Shown: in pieces, positions 40,996-49,734 of the stretch | How positions within the stretch are numbered: the first letter of the stretch is position 1 | Layout: each line of letters starts with the position of its first letter | Assembly: GCA_050299835.1 (NCBI GenBank) | Contig: JBNKWP010000002.1 | Span: 1 to 64,000 of the forward strand | DNA length: 64,000 nt | Direction: 5' to 3' | DNA from: JAJDOD01 sp050299835 | GTDB taxonomy: Bacteria; Pseudomonadota; Alphaproteobacteria; Rhodobacterales; Rhodobacteraceae | Translations under genes and position numbers: made by a program | The notes under the pieces: generated by a model | What the model saw: only the letters and a program-made list of their open reading frames with translations | Databases searched by the model: none | Told to the model about the DNA's origin: nothing

Positions 40996-41817
40996 TCACA
41001 CCCCCGGCTGTTCCGCCATAGCCGCCTCGCGCTGCGCCTTCACGATCTGACGTTTCGACATGATCGACGCCGCCAGCACGCCCACGGTCACGATCGCGAT
41101 GATGATGGTCGAGAGCGCGTTGATCTCGGGGCTGACGCCGAGGCGGACGGAGGAGAAGATCTTGATCGGCAGCGTCGTCGAGGACGGGCCGGAGGCGAAG
41201 CTTGCGATGACGAGGTCGTCGAGCGACAGGGTAAAGGCCAGAAGCCAGCCGGCGACGACGGCGGGCGCGATGATCGGCAAGGTCACGGAGACGAAGGCCT
41301 GAAACGGCGTGCAGCCGAGATCGAGGGCGGCTTCCTCCAGCGAGCGGTCGAAGCTGACCAGGCGGGAAGAGACCACGACCGAGACATAGCACATGGCAAA
41401 GGTCGTGTGCGCCAGGACAATGGTCAAAATGCCCCGGTCCAGCCCAATGGCGATGAAGAGGAGAAGCAGCGACAGGCCTGTGATGACCTCGGGCATGACC
41501 AGCGGCGCATAGATCATGCCGGAGAACAGCGTGCGCCCCACGAAGGCCCCGCGCCGCATCATCGCATAGGCCGCCATTGTCCCCAGCACCGTGGCAATGG
41601 TGGCCGAAAAGAACGCCACGCGAAGCGTCACCCAGGCGGCGTCGAGGAAGGCCTCGTTCCGCACCACTTCGCCGTACCACTTGGTCGAGAACCCCGCCCA
41701 GACCGTCACCAGCTTGGATTCGTTGAAGCTGAAGATGACGAGGATCACCATCGGGATGTAGAGAAACGCGAAGCCCAGCGTCAGTGAGACGATATTGAAG
41801 GCGGAAAGCCGGTTCAT
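40996..41817 (-). CDS. potC: Spermidine/putrescine-type ABC transporter permease, PotC
   Basis: 273 residues from ATG 41817, overlapping the PotB stop as ATGA; a longer open frame upstream is only overlap. About six helices, with the binding-protein-dependent permease loop SLEEAALDLGCTPFQAFVSVTLPIIAPAVVAGWLLAF (EAA motif). The order binding protein, ATPase, PotB, PotC and the divergent aminotransferase support a polyamine importer. It forms the channel with PotB. Confidence 0.92.
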   Translation of the reverse strand: MNRLSAFNIVSLTLGFAFLYIPMVILVIFSFNESKLVTVWAGFSTKWYGEVVRNEAFLDAAWVTLRVAFFSATIATVLGTMAAYAMMRRGAFVGRTLFSGMIYAPLVMPEVITGLSLLLLFIAIGLDRGILTIVLAHTTFAMCYVSVVVSSRLVSFDRSLEEAALDLGCTPFQAFVSVTLPIIAPAVVAGWLLAFTLSLDDLVIASFASGPSSTTLPIKIFSSVRLGVSPEINALSTIIIAIVTVGVLAASIMSKRQIVKAQREAAMAEQPGV

Positions 41818-42701
41818 GTGCCCTGCTCCCTCTGCCGGGTCTGCTGGCGCTGGAACAGCACGATGGGCACGACGAGGATCAGGAGGAGGATGATCGCCAC
41901 CGCCGAGGCCACCGGCCAGTCGCGGTTGGAGAAGAATTCCTCCCAGAGCACCTTGCCGATCATCAGCGTGTCCGAGCCGCCCAGAAGCGAAGGGATCACG
42001 AACTCGCCCACTGTGGGAATGAAGACGAGGAAGCAGCCCGCGATGACGCCCGGACGCGCGAGCGGCCATGTCACATGCCAGAAGGCGGCGGTGCGCGAAC
42101 AGCCGAGGTCCTCGGCGGCTTCCAGTAGCGAGGGGTCCATGCGTTCGAGCGAGGCATAGACCGGCAGGATCATGAACGGCAGATAGGTGTAGACGATGCC
42201 GATATAGACCGCTGTCGTGGTGTTCAGGATCTGCAGGGGCGTGTCGATCACGCCGAGCCAGAGCAGGAATTGGTTCAGGAAGCCTTCATTTGCAAGGATC
42301 CCGATCCACGCATAGACCCGGATCAGGAATGACGTCCAGAACGGCAGGATCACCAGCATCATCAGCGCCGGGCGCCATTCCTCGGGCGCGCGGGCCATGC
42401 CATAGGCGATGGGAAATCCGACGCAGAGGGTCAGAACGGTTGAAATCAGTGCGATTTGCAAGCTGGAGAGATAGGCTTTCCAGTAGAGATCGTCCTCGGT
42501 CAGGAAAATAAAGTTCTCGAAATCCAGCTCGGAAAAGAAGGCCTTAACCCCGGCCCAGCCTCCGGAAAGGTCGAACGTTGGCGTGTAGGGCGGGATCGAC
42601 ACGGCATAGTCGCTTACTGAGATCTTCGTCACGATGATGAAGGGCACCAGGAACAGCACCAGCAGCCAGAAATAGGGAATGGCGGTGAAGATCCTCAGCA
42701 T
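41814..42701 (-). CDS. potB: Spermidine/putrescine-type ABC transporter permease, PotB
   Basis: 295 residues from ATG 42701, which follows GGGGGAGGGGCC. It has about six helices and the EAA loop SLLEAAEDLGCSRTAAFWHVTWPLARPGVIAGCFLVF. A periplasmic loop (SDYAVSIPPYTPTFDLSGG, near 40-65) follows the first helix, as in PotB/PotH. It is 106 bp downstream of potA and coupled to potC. Confidence 0.92.
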   Translation of the reverse strand: MLRIFTAIPYFWLLVLFLVPFIIVTKISVSDYAVSIPPYTPTFDLSGGWAGVKAFFSELDFENFIFLTEDDLYWKAYLSSLQIALISTVLTLCVGFPIAYGMARAPEEWRPALMMLVILPFWTSFLIRVYAWIGILANEGFLNQFLLWLGVIDTPLQILNTTTAVYIGIVYTYLPFMILPVYASLERMDPSLLEAAEDLGCSRTAAFWHVTWPLARPGVIAGCFLVFIPTVGEFVIPSLLGGSDTLMIGKVLWEEFFSNRDWPVASAVAIILLLILVVPIVLFQRQQTRQREQGT

Positions 42702-42807
42702 GGCCCCTCCCCCATCCGCTCCCCCACGGGAGAGAGGATCCGACATGTGCCCGCCGGGCGCGCCTTCCCACTTCTGTCGGTGAGGGACCGAGGCAGAGGG
42801 GAACCGT

Positions 42808-43929
42808 TCACGACGGCAACACCAGGCCGGCGGTGTCGGTCCAGGACAGCCACACCTCGTCCTCCCATGTGAAATCCCGCCGCGACAGGCGCGACCGGTT
42901 GCCGACCTCGCACCGGATCACCAGGTCGTCCGAAATCTGCACGTGATAGGTGGACAGGTTCCCCAGATAGCCGATGTCGAGGATCTTGCCCTTCATGCGG
43001 TTGGGCGCTTCGGGCACCTCGCGACTGATGGCGATCTTCTCGGGCCGGATGGCGAACGTCACCTCCTGCCCGACATCCACATCCCCCACGGGTTTCGAGA
43101 ACAGGCGCTTGCCTTCGGCCCAGTCCAGCATCACCGCCTCGCCCAGACTGCGGACACGCGCCCTGATCAGGTTCACGTCGCCGATGAAATCCGCCACATA
43201 GACCGAATTCGGCGCCTCATAGATCCGGTCCGGCGTGTCAACCTGGACGAAGCGCCCCTGATCCATCACGGCGACACGAGAGGCGACCGTCATCGCTTCT
43301 TCCTGGTCGTGGGTGACGATCACGAAGGTGGTGCCGGTCTTCTCCTGGATGTCCATCAGCTCGAACTGGGTTTCCTGCCGGAGTTTCTTGTCGAGCGCAC
43401 CCAGGGGCTCATCCAGCAACAACAGCTTCGGCGCCTTCGCCATCGCGCGGGCCAGCGCCACCCGTTGCCGCTGCCCGCCGGAAAGCTGGTGCGGCTTGCG
43501 CCTGGCAAGCTTGCCGAGCTGCGTCAGCTTCAGCATCTCTTCCACACGGGCCGCGATCCTGTCCCTGTCCAGCCTGTCGCGCTTCAGCCCGAAGGCGATA
43601 TTGTCCCAGACCGACAGATGCGGGAACAGCGCATAGGACTGGAACATCATGTTCACCGCCCGTTTGTTGGGCGGCACACCGTCCATGTCCTTGCCGTCGA
43701 CTCTGATCCGGCCCGCGCTCGGCCTCTCGAATCCCGCCAACATCCGCATCAGCGTGGTCTTGCCACAGCCGGACGGTCCCAGAAGCGCGAAGAATTCTTT
43801 GGGATAAATTTCCAGCGAGACATCGTCGATCGCAGTGAAATCCCCGAACTGCTTCGACACCCCTTCGATCCGGATCAGCGGTTCCCCGCCCGGATCGTCC
43901 CAGGGATGAAACCCGGTCTCATTCACCAT
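42808..43929 (-). CDS. potA: Polyamine ABC transporter ATP-binding protein, PotA
   Basis: 373 residues. ABC core: Walker A GPSGCGKTT, signature LSGGQRQRVALARAM, Walker B LLLLDEPLGALDKKLR and the switch IVTHDQEEAMTVASR. A C-terminal TOBE regulatory domain follows (FAIRPEKIAISREVPEAPNRMKGKI, to residue 373). The size fits PotA/PotG. It is placed after the binding-protein gene, separated by the dispersed repeat, and feeds the PotBC channel. Confidence 0.93.
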   Translation of the reverse strand: MVNETGFHPWDDPGGEPLIRIEGVSKQFGDFTAIDDVSLEIYPKEFFALLGPSGCGKTTLMRMLAGFERPSAGRIRVDGKDMDGVPPNKRAVNMMFQSYALFPHLSVWDNIAFGLKRDRLDRDRIAARVEEMLKLTQLGKLARRKPHQLSGGQRQRVALARAMAKAPKLLLLDEPLGALDKKLRQETQFELMDIQEKTGTTFVIVTHDQEEAMTVASRVAVMDQGRFVQVDTPDRIYEAPNSVYVADFIGDVNLIRARVRSLGEAVMLDWAEGKRLFSKPVGDVDVGQEVTFAIRPEKIAISREVPEAPNRMKGKILDIGYLGNLSTYHVQISDDLVIRCEVGNRSRLSRRDFTWEDEVWLSWTDTAGLVLPS

Positions 43930-43960
43930 CGACCGCTCTCCCCGACTGCTTCATCCTATT

Positions 43961-44030
43961 ATTGGCCCGAAAATATCCCGGGGGTGTGGGGGCAGAGCCC
44001 CCACTTGGTCGGATCGCGCCAGCGATCCGA
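43961..44030 (+). repeat. Dispersed intergenic repeat, copy A
   Basis: Head ATTGGCCCGAAAATATCC then CGGGGGTG, followed by two perfect hairpins: GTGGGGGC-AGA-GCCCCCAC (43986-44004) and TCGGATCGC-GCCA-GCGATCCGA (44009-44030). It lies between the potF stop and the potA start. Matches copies at 51641 and 59561. Confidence 0.85.
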
Positions 44031-44036
44031 TACACC

Positions 44037-45122
44037 TCAGGTGCCCGACTTGATCTTGGTCCAGAGCCGGGTGACCGTCCGCTGCACGCGCGGCGGATAA
44101 GCCGTTGTCGTATAGAGGTTCTCCAGCGTCGCCTCATCCGGATAGATTGCAGTATCGCCAATCACATCCTCGACCAGGAACTCCTGCGACGCCTTGTTGC
44201 CGTTGGCGTAATACACATAGTTCGAAGCGGCCGCCATGTTCTCGGCATCGAGGATGAAGTCGAGGAACTTGTGTGCGCCCGCCGGGTTTGGCGCATCGAC
44301 GGGGATCGTCATCATGTCGAACCACATCAGGGCACCTTCCGACGGCGCGTTATAAGCAATCTCCACGCCGTTGTCGGCCTCTGCCGCGCGGTCACGGGCC
44401 TGAAGCACATCGCCCGACCAGCCGAGCGCGACGCAGATCTCACCGTTGGCGAGCGCGTTGATGTATTCCGACGAGTGGAATTTCTGGATATAGGGCCGTA
44501 CCGCCATCAGAACCGGTTCGGCCTTCTCGATCACCTCCGGGTCGTGGCTGTTCGGGTCCTCGCCGATATAGGCCAGCGCCGCCGGGATGATCTCCGCCGG
44601 GGCATCCAGGATCTGAACGCCGCAGGAGGCGAGTTTTTCCATGTTGGCCGGATCGAAGATCAGCGACAGCGAGCCGATGGGGGCATCCTCCCCGAGAAGC
44701 TCGGTCACCTTGCCCACATTCACGCCAATGCCGGTGGTCCCCCACATGTAGTTGATCGAATATTCGTTGCCCGGATCGTAGGTCGCGGTACGTTCCTCGA
44801 TCACGTCCCAGGTGTTTCCGATATTGGACAGCTGCGATTTGTCGAGTTTCTGGAAAGCGCCTGCCTGGATTTGCCGCTCCATGAAGCTGGCGGTCGGCAC
44901 AACCACGTCATAGCCGGACCCGCCCGCAAGCAGCTTGGTCTCGAGAACCTCGTTTGAATCGAAGACGTCATAGATAAGATCGATACCGGTCTCTTCCTCG
45001 AACTTGGTCAGCAGCTCCTCGTCGATATAATCCGACCAGTTGTAAACGCGAACCTCCTCGGCGATGGCGGCTGCCGCGAAGGTGGTGACGGTGATCGCCG
45101 TCAGGGTTGCTGTTTTGAGCAT
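44037..45122 (-). CDS. potF: Polyamine (putrescine) ABC transporter substrate-binding protein, PotF type
   Basis: 361 residues from ATG 45122, preceded by GGGGAGTTCACG. Sec signal (TATLTAITVTTFAAAAIAEE). The mature protein opens with VRVYNWSDYIDEELLTKFEEETGI, the PotD/PotF signature, and ALGWSGDVLQARDRA and GALMWFDMMTIPVDAPNP are also typical ligand-pocket regions. Putrescine is favoured because a putrescine-type aminotransferase is divergent from it. Spermidine remains possible. Confidence 0.93.
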   Translation of the reverse strand: MLKTATLTAITVTTFAAAAIAEEVRVYNWSDYIDEELLTKFEEETGIDLIYDVFDSNEVLETKLLAGGSGYDVVVPTASFMERQIQAGAFQKLDKSQLSNIGNTWDVIEERTATYDPGNEYSINYMWGTTGIGVNVGKVTELLGEDAPIGSLSLIFDPANMEKLASCGVQILDAPAEIIPAALAYIGEDPNSHDPEVIEKAEPVLMAVRPYIQKFHSSEYINALANGEICVALGWSGDVLQARDRAAEADNGVEIAYNAPSEGALMWFDMMTIPVDAPNPAGAHKFLDFILDAENMAAASNYVYYANGNKASQEFLVEDVIGDTAIYPDEATLENLYTTTAYPPRVQRTVTRLWTKIKSGT

Positions 45123-45218
45123 CGTGAACTCCCCATGTGCTTTGGCGTGAGTTTTCAGCAAAATTCTGTCACTCACAAGATCCCGTCCACGCTTCGAACC
45201 GGAAATCTGGGCATTCGC

Positions 45219-45235
45219 CGAAGAATTGTTCTTCG
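45219..45235. promoter_or_regulatory. Palindrome between potF and the divergent aminotransferase gene
   Basis: CGAAGAA-TTG-TTCTTCG, perfect 7-base arms, in the 223-bp divergent intergenic region, about 97 bp from potF and 111 bp from the aminotransferase start. Candidate operator for both; no adjacent regulator gene is seen. Confidence 0.5.
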
Positions 45236-45345
45236 TGCAATCTCATACCGCCCCGGCCCCTGTTTTCAGGGCAGTTCCCGAACCGGCCTTGCGGTCGGGA
45301 AAGCATATGCTGCATATGGATGACGAATAGAAATAGGCAAATCTC

Positions 45346-46737
45346 ATGTCCCTCACAAACCCCCGACCAACCGCTGAAATGCAGGCTCTGGACGCCGCCC
45401 ATCACATGCACCCGTTCACGCAAGGCGACGAACTCGCGCGCAATGGCGCCCGCATCTTCACACGTGGCAAGGGCGTCTGGATTACCGACAGCGAGGGCGT
45501 GGACGTGCTGGACGCCATGAGCGGACTCTGGTGCGTGAATATCGGCTATGGGCGCGACGAACTGGCCGACGCCGCCGCACGCCAGATGCGCGAACTGCCC
45601 TATTACAACACCTTCTTCCAGTCCTCCCATGCGCCTGTCATCGAACTGGCCGCAAAGCTGGCCGAACTCGTACCGGGCGATCTCAACAACACATTCTTTG
45701 CCGGTTCCGGCTCGGAAGCGAACGACACCAATATTCGCATGGTTCGCACGTACTGGGCTTTGAAGGGCAAACCGGAAAAACAGATCTTCATCAGCCGCAA
45801 GAACGCCTATCACGGCTCGACGCTGGGCGGGGCTTCGCTCGGTGGCATGGCGGGAATGCATGCGCAGGGCGGGATTCCGATTCCGGGAATACATTATATC
45901 GGCCAGCCCAACTGGTATCTTGAGGGCGGCGACATGTCGCCGGAGGAATTCGGCCTTGCCCGCGCCCGCGAACTGGAAACCGCCATCGCTGAACTGGGCG
46001 AGGACAACGTCGCCGCCTTCATCGCCGAACCGGTTCAGGGTGCAGGCGGCGTGATCGTGCCGCCGGACAGCTACTGGCCCGAAATCCAGCGCATTTGCGA
46101 CGCCCACGACATTCTGCTGATCGCCGATGAGGTGATCTGCGGCTTCGGACGGACCGGCAACATGTTCGGCTTTGAGACCGTGGGCTGGAAACCCGACATC
46201 ATCACGATCGCCAAGGGTCTCTCCTCCGGCTATCAGCCGATCGGTGGCTCTGTCGTCTCGGACGAGATCGCCAGTGTGATCGCCGGGACCGAGTTCGCGC
46301 ATGGTTACACCTATTCCGGCCACCCCGTCGCCTGCGCCGTGGCACTCGCCAACCTGCGCATCATGGAGGAGGAAAAGCTGGTCGAGCACGTCCGCAATGA
46401 CGTCGGCCCCTATCTGAAGGAACGCTGGACCTCCCTGGAAGAACACCCGCTGGTCGATGACGCGAAGATTGTGGGCATGATGGCTTCTCTGGCGCTGACC
46501 CCCGACAAATCCGCCCGTGCCGCCTTCGAAGCCACTGCCGGAACGGTGGGCCTGATCTGCCGCGGCTACAGCTTCAGCAACAACCTCATTATGCGTCATG
46601 TGGGCGACCGCATGGTCATCGCGCCGCCGCTGGTCCTGACGCGCGAAGAAGTCGACCGCATTATCGAGACCGCCTGGAAGACCTTCGACCAGACCCATGC
46701 GAAATTGAAAGATGAGGGGTTACTGCGCGCGGCCTGA
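45346..46737 (+). CDS. Class III aminotransferase, putrescine--pyruvate type (SpuC-like)
   Basis: 463 residues. Motifs of omega-amine aminotransferases: LWCVNIGYGRDELADAA, FFAGSGSEANDTNIRMVR, KNAYHGSTLGGASLGG, LLIADEVICGFGRTG (PLP Asp) and the Schiff-base lysine in IIIAKGLSSGYQP-type sequence (ITIAKGLSSGYQPIGG). It would transfer the amino group of putrescine to pyruvate, giving 4-aminobutanal and alanine. Beta-alanine or taurine are possible other donors. It is divergent from the potFABC transporter, which supports the polyamine role. Confidence 0.9.
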   Translation: MSLTNPRPTAEMQALDAAHHMHPFTQGDELARNGARIFTRGKGVWITDSEGVDVLDAMSGLWCVNIGYGRDELADAAARQMRELPYYNTFFQSSHAPVIELAAKLAELVPGDLNNTFFAGSGSEANDTNIRMVRTYWALKGKPEKQIFISRKNAYHGSTLGGASLGGMAGMHAQGGIPIPGIHYIGQPNWYLEGGDMSPEEFGLARARELETAIAELGEDNVAAFIAEPVQGAGGVIVPPDSYWPEIQRICDAHDILLIADEVICGFGRTGNMFGFETVGWKPDIITIAKGLSSGYQPIGGSVVSDEIASVIAGTEFAHGYTYSGHPVACAVALANLRIMEEEKLVEHVRNDVGPYLKERWTSLEEHPLVDDAKIVGMMASLALTPDKSARAAFEATAGTVGLICRGYSFSNNLIMRHVGDRMVIAPPLVLTREEVDRIIETAWKTFDQTHAKLKDEGLLRAA

Positions 46738-46756
46738 CTGAGCAGACCGCGCGCCA

Positions 46757-46802
46757 CCCCCGGGACAGCACCAGCTCGGGATGAGGAGCCGGTGCCTGGG
46801 GG
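46757..46802 (+). terminator. Possible hairpin terminator after the aminotransferase gene
   Basis: GCACCAGCTC (46768-46777) pairs with GAGCCGGTGC (46786-46795) with one mismatch, and CCCCC/GGGGG flanks can extend it across an internal loop. There is no T tract, so it could be a rho-aided stop. The rest of the gap to 47014 shows nothing clear. Confidence 0.35.
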
Positions 46803-47014
46803 CAGAAACGTGGGGACGGCGCCTGTAGCCACCCCCGATACCGCTTAACCTGGTAATCCAACCCCTCACGACGGGATCGTTTCCCGAACCACGCCTTTTG
46901 ACGCGGCAACGACATTCCATGAACGCCGTTCAGATGTCAGATAGGCAGCTTCAGTACCGCAATCAACGTTGACTGAACGCAGTTCACAAAAGACGTTACG
47001 TCACGGAAGGCAGC

Positions 47015-47983
47015 TCAGATCGCCCCGTTCAGCTCGCGGCACTCGGCCACTGGGGTTCGAACGGTGCCGTCGGCCAGCCACTGGTCGAGATTGTCGCAAA
47101 CCAGATCTCCCATCGCCTGCCGCGTCTCGACCGTCGCACTTCCCACATGGGGAAGCAGCACCACATTATCGAGCGCCTTCAGCCCTTCGGTGATCTTCGG
47201 CTCCGCCTCGAACACGTCGAGACCGGCTCCACCCAGACGGCCTGCCACCAGCGCCTCCGTCAAGGCCACCTCGTCCACCACCGTGCCACGCGCGACGTTG
47301 ATCAGAATGCCATCCGGCCCGAGCGCGTCGATCACTTCGGCATTCACAAGGTGTTTGGTCTCCGCGCCACCAGGTGTGATGATGATCAGGACTTCGGCCT
47401 CCCGCGCCATCTCCACCAGGCTCCCGCAATAGCGATAGGGCAGATCCTTTTGGGTGCGGGTGTGATAAAGGACCGTCGGGTTGAATGGCTTGATCGTCTC
47501 GGCAATCTCCTGCCCGATCCGGCCCATGCCGAGAATGCCGACCGTGCGGTCCCGAATTGTCCGGGTCAGGGGAAACGGCCCCTTCTCTTCCCAATCGCCC
47601 GACCGCGCCCAGCGTTCGGACGGCATGAGTTGTTTCGATACAGCAAGCCAGAGCATCAGCGTGGTATCGGCCACTTCCCCGTTCAGCACATCCGGCGTGT
47701 GGCTGACCAGAATGCCCCGCCGCGCGGCTTCGGCTGCGTCGATGGTGTCGTAACCCACCCCGAAATTGGAGATCACCTTCAGATCGGGCAACATGTCGAG
47801 CACCTCGGCCGTGATATGGCCGTGCCCCACCATCGCAGCAGCGACAAAGCCGGACCCGTCTTTGAGCACCGCGTCCAGCGCCGCCTTGCTTGTGGCCTGG
47901 GTGACATCGAAACTGGCGTCCATCCGGTCGCGATAGCGTTTCGCAGGATCTCCAAGCAAAAGCAGACGCGGCTTATCCGACAT
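47015..47983 (-). CDS. D-isomer-specific 2-hydroxyacid dehydrogenase (glyoxylate/hydroxypyruvate reductase-like)
   Basis: 322 residues. NAD(P) fingerprint VGILGMGRIGQEIAETI, the substrate Arg in LINVARGTVVDEVAL, the Glu in FEAEPKITEG and the catalytic His in VLLPHVGSATVETR. Its N-terminal part (FGVGYDTIDAAEAARRGI) also matches the family. It reduces a 2-keto acid or oxidises a D-2-hydroxy acid in the cytoplasm. Its start overlaps the end of the FAH-family gene by 11 bp; it is the last gene of a three-gene minus-strand operon. Confidence 0.92.
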   Translation of the reverse strand: MSDKPRLLLLGDPAKRYRDRMDASFDVTQATSKAALDAVLKDGSGFVAAAMVGHGHITAEVLDMLPDLKVISNFGVGYDTIDAAEAARRGILVSHTPDVLNGEVADTTLMLWLAVSKQLMPSERWARSGDWEEKGPFPLTRTIRDRTVGILGMGRIGQEIAETIKPFNPTVLYHTRTQKDLPYRYCGSLVEMAREAEVLIIITPGGAETKHLVNAEVIDALGPDGILINVARGTVVDEVALTEALVAGRLGGAGLDVFEAEPKITEGLKALDNVVLLPHVGSATVETRQAMGDLVCDNLDQWLADGTVRTPVAECRELNGAI

Positions 47984-48821
47984 CGGCCCGCACCTTCTGG
48001 GTCTGCTCGCCCAGCCCCTCGATCCAGACGGTCACCTCGTCGCCGTCCTTCAGATAGGTCGGCGGCTTCATCCCCAGACCCACACCCGGAGGGGTGCCAG
48101 TAGAGATCACATCGCCCGGATGCAGCGTGAACAGCTCCGACAGGTGCGACACGATCTGCGCCACGGTAAAGATCATCGTCCGCGTGTTTCCGGTCTGCAT
48201 CCGCTTGCCGTTCACATCGCACCACATGTCCAGTTCCTGGACATTCGCGACCTCGTCCTTCGTCACCAGCCACGGACCCGTCGGCCCGAACGTGTCGCAG
48301 GATTTGCCCTTGGTCCACTGGCCAGACAGGTGCATCTGGAAATCGCGTTCCGAGACGTCGTTGATCGTGCAATACCCGGCCACGTAATCCAGCGCCTCGG
48401 CCTCCGAGACGTATTTCGCCGCCTTCCCGATCACCACGCCCAGTTCGACTTCCCAGTCGGTGGCCTTCGAGCCGCGCGGCATCACGATATCGTCGTTCGG
48501 CCCGCTGATGGCCGAGGTCGCCTTCATGAACAGCACAGGATGCTCGGGGATCGGGTTGCCCGTCTCCTCGGCGTGGTCGGTGTAATTCAACCCGATGCAC
48601 ATATACTTGCCGACGCCGCCGACGCAGCAGCCGTAACGCGGGTTGCCTTCCACGACAGGCAGGCTGGCGGGATCGAGCGCGCGCAGCCGGTCCAGCCCCG
48701 CGTCACCCAGCACCTCGCCCGCGATATCGTCCACCTGGCCCGACAGGTCGCGCAGAGCGCCATCCCCGTCGATCATCCCCGGCTTTTCGGCCCCGATCTC
48801 ACCATAGCGTACAAGTTTCAT
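47973..48821 (-). CDS. Fumarylacetoacetate hydrolase (FAH) family protein
   Basis: 282 residues from ATG 48821; the start falls at the family N-terminus (KLVRYGEIGAEKPGMIDGDG). The FAH core begins at about residue 75 (YMCIGLNYTDHAEETG) and has metal-binding Glu/Asp in DWEVELGVVIG and GYCTINDVSERDFQ, and HPGDVISTGTPPGVG. Relatives hydrolyse 2,4-didehydro-3-deoxy-rhamnonate or act as ureidoglycolate lyase; in this sugar-acid setting the former kind of diketo acid cleavage is more likely. It lies between an SDR and a 2-hydroxyacid dehydrogenase. Confidence 0.9.
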   Translation of the reverse strand: MKLVRYGEIGAEKPGMIDGDGALRDLSGQVDDIAGEVLGDAGLDRLRALDPASLPVVEGNPRYGCCVGGVGKYMCIGLNYTDHAEETGNPIPEHPVLFMKATSAISGPNDDIVMPRGSKATDWEVELGVVIGKAAKYVSEAEALDYVAGYCTINDVSERDFQMHLSGQWTKGKSCDTFGPTGPWLVTKDEVANVQELDMWCDVNGKRMQTGNTRTMIFTVAQIVSHLSELFTLHPGDVISTGTPPGVGLGMKPPTYLKDGDEVTVWIEGLGEQTQKVRADVG

Positions 48822-48846
48822 CTGCCATCCTTCCCGATAGTGTGTG

Positions 48847-49581
48847 TCAGGCGGTCCAGCCGCCATCCGCATTGATTGCCTGCCCGGTGGTGAATCCGGC
48901 CTCGTCGGAGGCGAGATAGACGGCCAATGCCGCGATCTCCTCCGCCTTGCCGATCCGGCCCATGGGCTGTCGCGCGATGAAAGCCGCCAGCGCGGCCTCA
49001 TAGTCCCCGGTCTCCCGCAGCCGGTCATGCAGCGACGGGCTGTCGACCGTGCCGGGACAGATCGCATTGCAGCGCACGCCCGTGGTCACATATTCCCGCG
49101 CCACCGCCTTGGTCAGACCGATCACCGCCGCCTTCGACGTACCGTAAAGGAACCGGTTCGGCACCCCGGTCACCGAAGACGCCACGGAAGCGATATTGAC
49201 GATGGAGCCGTTCCCCCGCTCCAGCATCGCCGGAAGCGCGGCGCGGATCGTGCGGAACATCGAGCGAACATTGAGATTGAAAGCGAAATCCCATTCCTCG
49301 TCCGTCGCATCCAGGATCGTCCCGGCATGAACGAAGCCCGCGCAGTTGAACAGGATGTCGGGATTGGCCGCCGCCACGCCCTCGTTCACCGACCCCGTGT
49401 CCAGCACATCCATCCGCAACGTGGTGATGCCCGGCGCGTTCAGCGTCGCCAGCGCGTCCTCGTTAATATCTGTCGCCAGCACCTGAGCGCCCTCGCCCGC
49501 CATCGCCAGCGCCGTGGCCCGTCCGATCCCCTGCCCGGCCGCCGTCACCAGCGCCCGTTTTCCCGCCAAACGACCTGCCAT
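48847..49581 (-). CDS. Short-chain dehydrogenase (2-keto-3-deoxy-sugar-acid / hydroxybutyrate type)
   Basis: 244 residues: cofactor motif TAAGQGIGRATALAM, NCAGFVHAGTI, catalytic Ser in NIASVASSVTGVPNRFLYGTSKAAV with Tyr-x3-Lys, and the SDR tail YLASDEAGFTTGQAINADGGW. It is close to SDRs annotated as 2-keto-3-deoxy-L-fuconate dehydrogenase or type 2 hydroxybutyrate dehydrogenase. Followed 25 bp later by the FAH-family gene, it fits an oxidative branch of deoxy-sugar-acid breakdown. Confidence 0.9.
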   Translation of the reverse strand: MAGRLAGKRALVTAAGQGIGRATALAMAGEGAQVLATDINEDALATLNAPGITTLRMDVLDTGSVNEGVAAANPDILFNCAGFVHAGTILDATDEEWDFAFNLNVRSMFRTIRAALPAMLERGNGSIVNIASVASSVTGVPNRFLYGTSKAAVIGLTKAVAREYVTTGVRCNAICPGTVDSPSLHDRLRETGDYEAALAAFIARQPMGRIGKAEEIAALAVYLASDEAGFTTGQAINADGGWTA

Positions 49582-49734
49582 CTTGTACCTCCCTTGTCTC
49601 TCGCGAATGGCTAGTGCCTTCGGGCGCGAAAGACCAGACGCAAGCGGCAGAAATCAACCCGGTTTTACGGTCCCCCGGCTTGACACCAGAGCCGAAACCC
49701 CCACCGTTGACGGTAAGGAACGGGAGAAGCACCG

